In this document: positions 42,038-48,174 of the stretch, piece after piece | How the letters are laid out: every line of letters begins with the position of its first letter | How positions within the stretch are numbered: the stretch's first letter is position 1 | Source: DASCOT01 sp036012155 | Lineage (GTDB): Bacteria; Acidobacteriota; UBA890; WLXD01 | Direction of reading: 5' to 3' | Assembly (NCBI GenBank): GCA_036012155.1 | Contig: DASCOT010000212.1 | Coordinates: 1 to 48,174 of the forward strand | Length of the DNA stretch: 48,174 bases | Made by a program: the position numbers and the translations under genes | Notes under the pieces: generated by a model | Databases searched by the model: none | The model's input: the letters and a program-made list of their open reading frames with translations, nothing else | Told to the model about the DNA's origin: nothing

Positions 42038-44893
42038 GTGGGCATAAATCGGATCAAAGTTCGCGGGGCGAGGCAGCATAATCTCAAGGATCTCGACCTC
42101 GACCTGCCACGCTTCGCCCTAATCGTCATCACCGGCCCTTCCGGCTCGGGCAAGTCCTCGTTGGCGTTCGACACGCTGTACGCCGAGGGTCAACGTCGCT
42201 ACGTCGAGTCGCTGTCGGCCTATGCCCGCCAGTTCCTGGAGCAGATGGAGCGGCCCGACGTCGATCTCGTCGAGGGCCTGTCGCCGTCGATCGCGATCGA
42301 TCAAAAGACAACAAGCCGCAATCCGCGGTCGACGGTCGGCACGATCACCGAGATCTACGACTTCCTTCGGTTGCTCTACGCGCGGGTCGGCACGCCGCAC
42401 TGCCCGCGATGCGATCGACCGGTCGCGTCCCAATCCGGCCGGCAGATCGTCGAGCGCGTCCTGGCGCTCCCGGAAGGGTCGAAGCTCCAGGTCATGGGAC
42501 CGATCGTTCGCGGTCGAAAGGGCGAGTATCGCGCCGAGCTGGCCCGCTTGGCCACCAGCGGCTATGCGCGCGCGCGCATCGACGGCCGGATACGCGAGCT
42601 CGGGGGCGAACCCATCAAGCTCGACCGCAACAAGCTCCACGACATCGAGGTGGTGGTCGATCGCCTGGTGCTGCGACCGAAAGTGCGCGACCGGCTGCAC
42701 GCCGCTATCGACACGGCGCTGCAGCTTGGCGATGGTGTGGTGATCATCAACGTCGTCGGGGAGGGGGACCTTCTCTTCTCCAACAAGCTCTCTTGCCCAC
42801 GCTGCGGGATCAGCCTACCGGATCTCGAGCCGCGATCCTTCTCGTTCAACAGCCCGCGCGGCGCTTGTCCCGTGTGCGATGGCCTGGGGACAGATCGACG
42901 TTTCGATGCCGACCGGATCGTGCCGGATATCGAGCTCGGTCTTCTCGACGAGGCGATCGCTCCCTGGCGAGGGGACGCCTATCCTCGCGCCTTCTTGCGC
43001 GCCCTGGCGCGGCTACAGAAGGTAGATATCCGGAAGCGCTGGCGGCTCTTGCCGCGCCGCTTCCGCGACCTGGTGATGCACGGGCCCGACGATGGCAAGC
43101 CGATCAAGTTCCGTCTCAAAGGCGACTATTTGGACAAGAGCCTGGCACGCGGCTTCCGTGGCGTAGTGCCGTGGCTGGAGCGCGCCCTGCAACGAGCTGA
43201 GTCGCCCCGTGCTCTGAAGCGGCTGGAGCCCTATCTTCGCGTGGGTGCTTGCGGTGCCTGTGCTGGTACGCGATTGCGGCCTGAGAGCCTGTCGGTGCGC
43301 ATCGGCGGCATGTCGATCGCCGAGCTCTCGGCCCTGACCATCGGTCAGGCGGCACTCGCAGTTGGTGAGATGAAGGTGCCCAAGCGGCGCGCCCCCATCG
43401 CCGAGCCGATCCTGAAAGAGGTGGGGGAGCGTCTCGGCTTTCTGCACCAAGTGGGTCTCGGCTACATAAGCCTGGACCGACCAGCGCGTAGTCTGGCCGG
43501 CGGCGAGAGTCAGCGCATCCGGCTGGCAACGCAGATCGGTACTCGGCTTCGAGGCGTTCTCTACGTCCTCGACGAGCCGAGCATTGGGCTTCATGCGCGC
43601 GACAATCGCCGCTTGATCGAGGCGCTCGAGGCAATCCGCGATCTCGGCAATACCGTGGTGGTCGTAGAGCACGATGAAGAAACCATCCGCGCGGCGGAAT
43701 GGGTGGTCGATCTCGGACCTGGAGCGGGGGATCAAGGCGGCTACCTCGTAGCCCAGGGACCACCGGACGACATCGCCGATCACCCGCACTCACCGACCGG
43801 CGCGTATCTTTCAGGGCGCCGCAGCATCGAGATTCCGGCACGGCGACGGCAGCCTCTGCCGCGAGCCGATGGCGGTCCTACCTGCCTTGTCGTTCGTGGT
43901 GCGCGCCACCGCAACCTCCAAGGTATCGACGTCGAGGTGCCGCTCGGTTGCTTCGTTGTTGTTGCTGGGGTGTCTGGCTCGGGCAAGAGCAGCCTTGTCG
44001 AGGAGACTCTCTATCGCGCGCTGGCTCAGCATCTCAACGGCGCCAGCGCGCCTCCCGGTCCGCACGACCGGATCGACGGCATGGAAGCGGTTGACAAGGT
44101 GATCGACATTACGCAGGAGCCGATCGGCCGCACGCCGCGCTCCAACCCGGCGACGTACTCGGGCGCCTTCACTCCCATCCGGCAACTGTTTGCATCGCTG
44201 CCGGAGAGCAAGGTGCGTGGCTTCGGCCCCGGGCGCTACTCGTTCAACGTCGCAGGTGGACGTTGTGAGGGGTGCCGCGGTGCCGGCCTCAAGAAGATCG
44301 AGATGCACTTCCTGCCCGACGTGTACACGCTGTGTGATGAGTGCTCGGGCCGCCGCTACAACCCCGAGACGCTGGAGGTGAAGTACCGCGGTCACAGTAT
44401 TGCCGAGGTTCTGGAGATGACCATTGATCAGGCGGCCGAGCAGTTCGGTGCAGTTCCAGCAATCGCACAGAAGCTGGTCGCATTGCAGGAAGTCGGCCTC
44501 GGGTATCTGCACCTCGGCCAACCAGCCACGACGATCTCGGGCGGAGAGGCGCAGCGGCTGAAGCTGGCCAAGGAGTTGTCGCGCCGCGCCACCGGCTCGA
44601 CCCTCTACTTGCTCGACGAGCCCACTACCGGGCTTCATTTCGAGGACATCCGTCGGCTGCTCCAAGTGCTCGACGCGCTCGTCGAGCAAGGCAATACCGT
44701 TGTTGTCGTGGAACACAATCTGGAGGTGATCAAGGTTGCCGATTGGATCGTCGACCTGGGGCCCGAGGGCGGTGATGGGGGTGGCTTAATCGTCGCCGCA
44801 GGAACCCCCGAGGACGTCGCCAACGTCGATGAATCAGCTACCGGTCAGTATCTCGCCAACGTCTTACGACGTGCTCGTGTGGGAACGGTATGA
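42038..44893 (+). CDS. uvrA: excinuclease ABC subunit A
   Basis: Damage-recognition ATPase of nucleotide excision repair, 951 aa (E. coli 940). Two ABC modules are present: Walker A GPSGSGKS (residues 33-40) and GVSGSGKSS in the second half, signatures LAGGESQRIRLA and ISGGEAQRLKLA, and both LDEPS/LDEPT Walker B motifs. The zinc modules CPRC ... CPVC and CEGC ... CDEC are intact. The start is GTG 42038, matching the family N-terminus (IKVRGARQHNLKDLDLDLP). It works with Mfd encoded 4 kb upstream. Its stop overlaps the glycosyltransferase start (ATGA). Confidence 0.97.
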   Translation: MGINRIKVRGARQHNLKDLDLDLPRFALIVITGPSGSGKSSLAFDTLYAEGQRRYVESLSAYARQFLEQMERPDVDLVEGLSPSIAIDQKTTSRNPRSTVGTITEIYDFLRLLYARVGTPHCPRCDRPVASQSGRQIVERVLALPEGSKLQVMGPIVRGRKGEYRAELARLATSGYARARIDGRIRELGGEPIKLDRNKLHDIEVVVDRLVLRPKVRDRLHAAIDTALQLGDGVVIINVVGEGDLLFSNKLSCPRCGISLPDLEPRSFSFNSPRGACPVCDGLGTDRRFDADRIVPDIELGLLDEAIAPWRGDAYPRAFLRALARLQKVDIRKRWRLLPRRFRDLVMHGPDDGKPIKFRLKGDYLDKSLARGFRGVVPWLERALQRAESPRALKRLEPYLRVGACGACAGTRLRPESLSVRIGGMSIAELSALTIGQAALAVGEMKVPKRRAPIAEPILKEVGERLGFLHQVGLGYISLDRPARSLAGGESQRIRLATQIGTRLRGVLYVLDEPSIGLHARDNRRLIEALEAIRDLGNTVVVVEHDEETIRAAEWVVDLGPGAGDQGGYLVAQGPPDDIADHPHSPTGAYLSGRRSIEIPARRRQPLPRADGGPTCLVVRGARHRNLQGIDVEVPLGCFVVVAGVSGSGKSSLVEETLYRALAQHLNGASAPPGPHDRIDGMEAVDKVIDITQEPIGRTPRSNPATYSGAFTPIRQLFASLPESKVRGFGPGRYSFNVAGGRCEGCRGAGLKKIEMHFLPDVYTLCDECSGRRYNPETLEVKYRGHSIAEVLEMTIDQAAEQFGAVPAIAQKLVALQEVGLGYLHLGQPATTISGGEAQRLKLAKELSRRATGSTLYLLDEPTTGLHFEDIRRLLQVLDALVEQGNTVVVVEHNLEVIKVADWIVDLGPEGGDGGGLIVAAGTPEDVANVDESATGQYLANVLRRARVGTV

Positions 44894-46167
44894 GCGGTGA
44901 TCGGGGGGCGGCCGCGGCACCTGCCGCCGCTCTCGACGGGCCCCTGGAGGAGCTCGCTGGGCAGCCTTTGCGCCTTGCGATGTTCTCCCCGATGCCACCA
45001 GCACCGACCGGCATCGCCGACTATGTTGCCGGTCTGCTCGATGTGCTCCCGGCGCGCTGGGAGATCGATGTCTTCGCCGAGGAGCGGCTAGGGGTACACA
45101 GGCCGGTAGGGCCGCGGCGTTGGGTCGTGCCGCTGGAGCAGTGGTCGCGGCGCGAGCGAATGAATCCGTACGACCTCGCCGTCCATCACGTCGGAAACAG
45201 TGAGACGTTTCACTACCCGATCTTGATGGCGCAACGTTGCCCGGGCCTGTTGGTGCTACACGATGTCGTGCTTCATCCGGCGCGGGTATCCCATCACCTG
45301 CGAACTCACGATCTCGACAGTTACCGAGAGGCGTTGCGGCGCGGGCGTCCCGATGTGGCCGACGAAGTCGGCCACTTGGTTGCGGGTGGCTTCGGCACAC
45401 CAGCCTTGTACTGGAACTTTCCGATGTGTGAGGACTTGGTGTGCGCCAGCCGTCTGACGGTCGTGCACGGTGAGCTGCTAGCAGGCTGGCTACGTGCCCA
45501 AGTACCGGAAGCACGGGTTGCCTCGGTTGTGCACTGGTTGCCCGCACCGGATCCATCAGAGGAGTTGGTAGAGCAGTGGAGGGCCGATCTCGGAGTCCAC
45601 GACGACCGGCCGCTTCTGGGTGCCTTCGGTCACATCGGACCGGAACATCGCATTGCGATGGTTCTCGATGTGCTGGCCGACATCGCCGACGACCACGACT
45701 TTGCCTTTGTCGCCGTGGGGTCCGCCGACTCGGCGCTGGCGCGATTGCCGGCGGCCCGCCGCCTCGGGCAACGGGCGCGCTGGACAGGGCGCGTCAGCAG
45801 TGGCGATTTCGAAGCGCTGATGCGCGCCACCGACATTGCGATCAACCTTCGTTACCCGACCGCAAGAGCGTCGTCCGGCACGCAGCAGCACCTCCTACGA
45901 TTGGGCACGCCGACGGTGATTCACGACCTCGTCCATCTGCGTGATATTCCCGAAGACGCGGTGCGTCGTGTCCCGACCGGGACGGTGGAGGTAGAGAAGG
46001 CGGCCTTGCGGGCGGCGCTTGTCGAATGGCTGACAGACTCGGCTATCCGGCACCGAGCGGGCAAGGCGGGCCTGCAGTGGGCCGCGCAAACCATTAGCCG
46101 CGAGGCGATGCGGGCCAGCTACGTAGCCGCTGTCGGGCGAGCGATCGCTGGCGACGGAAGTCTCTGA
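44890..46167 (+). CDS. glycosyltransferase, GT4-like
   Basis: Predicted cytoplasmic or membrane-associated GT-B fold glycosyltransferase, 425 aa, family GT4-like. After an Ala/Gly-rich start, the N-terminal acceptor domain shows RLAMFSPMPPAPTGIADYVAGLLDVLP, characteristic of this group. The C-terminal donor domain carries LLGAFGHIGPEHRI and a region ending SSGTQQHLLRLGTPTVIHDL, where the usual nucleotide-sugar-binding E(x7)E motif is degenerate. It is coupled to uvrA by ATGA, an unusual pairing, and precedes ugd, so it probably acts in surface polysaccharide synthesis. The sugar specificity is unknown. Confidence 0.85.
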   Translation: MSGDRGAAAAPAAALDGPLEELAGQPLRLAMFSPMPPAPTGIADYVAGLLDVLPARWEIDVFAEERLGVHRPVGPRRWVVPLEQWSRRERMNPYDLAVHHVGNSETFHYPILMAQRCPGLLVLHDVVLHPARVSHHLRTHDLDSYREALRRGRPDVADEVGHLVAGGFGTPALYWNFPMCEDLVCASRLTVVHGELLAGWLRAQVPEARVASVVHWLPAPDPSEELVEQWRADLGVHDDRPLLGAFGHIGPEHRIAMVLDVLADIADDHDFAFVAVGSADSALARLPAARRLGQRARWTGRVSSGDFEALMRATDIAINLRYPTARASSGTQQHLLRLGTPTVIHDLVHLRDIPEDAVRRVPTGTVEVEKAALRAALVEWLTDSAIRHRAGKAGLQWAAQTISREAMRASYVAAVGRAIAGDGSL

Positions 46168-46233
46168 GCAGGCGCGTCGTGTGCTCCGATGTTGAGATAT
46201 CCTTTCGGTTCTCTCGCCGCGCCCGCCCTGCAA

Positions 46234-46315
46234 GCTCTTGTCTTTGCCGCTGAGCGGCTCGGACCGCGTGAAACTGGCGGCTGCGGACACCGTTGCACCT
46301 GCCGCCTACAAGAGC
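46234..46315 (+). promoter_or_regulatory. possible structured leader or RNA element before ugd
   Basis: Outer arms GCTCTTGT (46234-46241) and ACAAGAGC (46308-46315) pair perfectly over 8 bp and enclose two inner hairpins: GCCGC-TGA-GCGGC (46246-46258) and GGCGGC/GCCGCC (46276-46281 with 46301-46306). Together this is a plausible three-way junction of 82 nt in the 222-bp gap before ugd. It could be a terminator-like or regulatory leader; chance pairing in GC-rich DNA is possible. Confidence 0.3.
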
Positions 46316-46389
46316 ACTGACGCGATCTGTTGTCCACTCGCTCGCTTCGCAGCGGGCACCCGTTGGGGCGCGACGCGCCGAGGATCCTC

Positions 46390-47691
46390 ATGAAGGTCAC
46401 CATGATCGGCACCGGGTATGTTGGCCTGGTATCCGGCGCATGCTTCGCTGACTTTGGCATCGAGGTCACCTGCTGCGACGTAGACGAAACCAAGATCGCC
46501 ACGCTTTCCGCAGGCGGTGTGCCGTTCTACGAGCCCGGGCTGGCGGAGAAGATTGTTCAGAACGTCGCCGCCGGTCGCCTCGACTTCACCACCGACGTCG
46601 GGGCCGCCATTCGTGGGGCCGATGTCGTCTTCATCGCGGTAGGTACCCCGGCGCGTGACGATGGCAGTACTGACCTGACCTATATCGACTCGGTGGCCGA
46701 TGAGATCGGCCGCCACCTCAATGGCTACAAGGTCATTGCCACGAAAAGCACCGTGCCACCACGCACCGGCGATCGCATCAGACGGCGCATTCGTGCCCAG
46801 GCCGGCGATGATGCCGAGTTCGATGTAGCCAGCAACCCCGAGTTCCTGCGCGAAGGGTCCGCCGTCGAGGATTTCATGCGGCCCAATCGCATCGTCATCG
46901 GCGTCGATTCAAAGCGCGCTGCGGAGATGATGCAAGCGCTGTACAGGCCGCTCTATCTGATCGAGACACCGATCGTGGTGACGTCGATGCCTACGGCCGA
47001 GATGATCAAGTACGCATCCAACGCGTTCCTGGCTGTGAAGATCACCTTCATCAACGAGGTCGCCAACATGTGCGAGCGAATGGGCGCCGACGTTCATGTC
47101 GTCGCTCGCTCGATGGGCCTCGATGGTCGAATCTCGTCGAAGTTCCTTCATGCTGGCCCGGGCTTTGGGGGCTCGTGCTTCCCGAAGGATGTCAGCGCCC
47201 TGGTCGCTACGGCCGAGGAAGTTGACTACGACTTCATGTTGGGGCGCGCTGCGCTGGCGGCTAACGCCCGGCAGCATGAGTTGATGGTCGACAAGATTCG
47301 GACCGCCGTGGGCGATCTCGACGGCGTGAGCGTGGGGCTGCTCGGCCTCGCCTTCAAGCCCAATACGGACGACACGCGTGCGAGCCCGGCGATTGCCATC
47401 GCCGAGGGCCTGTTGGCCGGGGGCGCCCGAATCCAAGCGTTCGATCCGGCGGCTATGGACAATGCCCGCGGTGTCCTCGGAGACCGTGTCGTCTACTGCG
47501 ACAATGAGTACGCTGCGTGCAATGGAGTCGATGTCGCGGTGATTGCAACCGAGTGGAATCAGTTCCGCAACCTCGACCTGGTGCGGCTGCGTGCCGGCAT
47601 GCGGGCTCCAGTGGTGGTCGACTTACGAAATGTCTACGAGCCCGCCCGCATGGGTGAGCTGGAGTTCCAATACACTTCCGTCGGGCGCTGA
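46390..47691 (+). CDS. ugd: UDP-glucose/GDP-mannose dehydrogenase family, probably UDP-glucose 6-dehydrogenase
   Basis: NAD-dependent enzyme, 433 aa, oxidising UDP-glucose to UDP-glucuronate for polysaccharide synthesis. The NAD motif GTGYVGL is at residues 7-13. The catalytic cysteine is Cys263 in GPGFGGSCFPKD. ASNPEFLREG and LAFKPNTDDTRASPA (UDP-sugar domain) are present. ATG 46390 with GAGGAT at about 7 nt is used instead of an upstream TTG-started extension. GDP-mannose dehydrogenase is less likely given the match to the UDP-glucose group, but motifs alone do not exclude other UDP-hexose substrates. Confidence 0.93.
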   Translation: MKVTMIGTGYVGLVSGACFADFGIEVTCCDVDETKIATLSAGGVPFYEPGLAEKIVQNVAAGRLDFTTDVGAAIRGADVVFIAVGTPARDDGSTDLTYIDSVADEIGRHLNGYKVIATKSTVPPRTGDRIRRRIRAQAGDDAEFDVASNPEFLREGSAVEDFMRPNRIVIGVDSKRAAEMMQALYRPLYLIETPIVVTSMPTAEMIKYASNAFLAVKITFINEVANMCERMGADVHVVARSMGLDGRISSKFLHAGPGFGGSCFPKDVSALVATAEEVDYDFMLGRAALAANARQHELMVDKIRTAVGDLDGVSVGLLGLAFKPNTDDTRASPAIAIAEGLLAGGARIQAFDPAAMDNARGVLGDRVVYCDNEYAACNGVDVAVIATEWNQFRNLDLVRLRAGMRAPVVVDLRNVYEPARMGELEFQYTSVGR

Positions 47692-47733
47692 GTCCGATCC
47701 GCCGCGGGCAAACCGGCCGGCCTGAGACACGCC

Positions 47734-48174
47734 ATGGACCAGAACGAGATCGCCCGGCGACTTGAGCGGGTTCGCGACCAGATTCGAAACGAGCTGAAAG
47801 CGTCGCCACCGCCGCGAATCGCCGACGGTACGTCACCCGCCCCTCGTCCCGAGCTGGCACCCGCCGACATACCGCCCCTCGCCTCCGAGCCCCGTATCAC
47901 TGACTCCGATCATCTGGCATCAGCCAACAGCCTGGCCGTGATCACCGATCCGATCGAGCTGGGATCGAGCGTGCCGTTGATCGGGCCGCTGCTGACGGTC
48001 CTGCGGCGCCTCGCACGGCCCTTTGTGCAGCCGGTGGTGGATCCGTACATAGTGCGGCAGGAAAAATTCAACGTCGAGGTCGTACGCCATCTCAACCAAC
48101 TCGGGGTAGCGGTCGAACAGCGGTTGGTGGCGATTCACGACTCGCTCTTCGATTTGGCCCCCGACCCGCGCCAG
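47734..48174 (+). CDS. hypothetical protein, N-terminal part (runs off the window)
   Basis: An open frame of 147 codons from ATG 47734 to the right edge, 42 bp after ugd. The N-terminus is charged and helical (MDQNEIARRLERVRDQIRNE). A Pro/Ala-rich linker follows, then an amphipathic part (LARPFVQPVVDPYIVRQ, EKFNVEVVRHLNQLGVAV). This layout resembles the N-terminal regions of polysaccharide-cluster methyltransferases and glycosyltransferases, where a coiled coil precedes the catalytic domain, but no catalytic motif is inside the window. Identity is left open. Confidence 0.75.
   Translation, partial: MDQNEIARRLERVRDQIRNELKASPPPRIADGTSPAPRPELAPADIPPLASEPRITDSDHLASANSLAVITDPIELGSSVPLIGPLLTVLRRLARPFVQPVVDPYIVRQEKFNVEVVRHLNQLGVAVEQRLVAIHDSLFDLAPDPRQ

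Overview
The window is a GC-rich bacterial chromosome segment around the replication origin. Genes diverge from about 7.3-9.3 kb: dnaA, dnaN, gyrB and gyrA point left, and rpmH-rnpA-yidD-yidC-jag-rsmG-parA-parB points right. The cell is Gram-negative: it encodes a SurA-type periplasmic chaperone, a long YidC with a periplasmic domain, LPS heptose activation (HldE C-terminal type), a Wzm/Wzt O-antigen exporter and several lipoproteins. The features that point to a deltaproteobacterial-grade lineage (Myxococcota, Desulfobacterota, Binatota or similar) are the bactofilin next to parAB, the mfd-surA pair, the GyrB with a proteobacterial-type C-terminal insertion, and an F1 operon that carries b' and a signal-peptide-bearing b but no a or c subunit. 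That placement is an inference; no rRNA is present to settle it.

Layout. 1-0.9 kb: 3' end of a PcrA/UvrD helicase gene. 0.9-9.3 kb: gyrA, gyrB, dnaN, dnaA (minus strand) and a probable bipartite oriC, with one part between dnaA and dnaN and one upstream of dnaA. 9.3-16 kb: ribosomal protein L34, RNase P protein, membrane insertases, Jag, RsmG, two parS sites, ParA, ParB and a bactofilin. 16.3-23.7 kb: a Mrp-type cation/proton antiporter operon in the order E-F-G-(MrpA C-terminal part)-B-C-D followed by two more D-type subunits. 23.7-24.2 kb: two unrecognised small ORFs. 24.3-30.6 kb: the ATP synthase operon b'-b-delta-alpha-gamma-beta-epsilon. 30.7-34.6 kb: a LivK-like binding protein, the O-antigen ABC exporter pair and a heptose-1-phosphate adenylyltransferase. 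34.7-42 kb: mfd, surA-like, a PCYCGC/cytochrome c lipoprotein, an unknown lipoprotein and rsmI. 42-48.2 kb: uvrA, a GT4 glycosyltransferase, UDP-glucose dehydrogenase and the 5' part of a further gene.

Functionally the window joins replication initiation and supercoiling, chromosome segregation, membrane protein insertion, ion and proton bioenergetics, DNA repair (UvrD, Mfd, UvrA) and cell-surface polysaccharide synthesis. I see no phage, transposon, CRISPR or classical defence island. The points most worth a second look are: the origin, with DnaA-trio-like repeats and non-consensus boxes beside a DnaA with an altered base-reading residue; a 31-bp dyad element present twice with a compensatory change; genes with no canonical start codon where homology requires one (rsmG, and probably the MrpA-C gene); the split three-antiporter Mrp operon; and a lipoprotein combining a PCYCGC-like module, a CxxCH haem site and a degenerate second PCYCGC-like copy.
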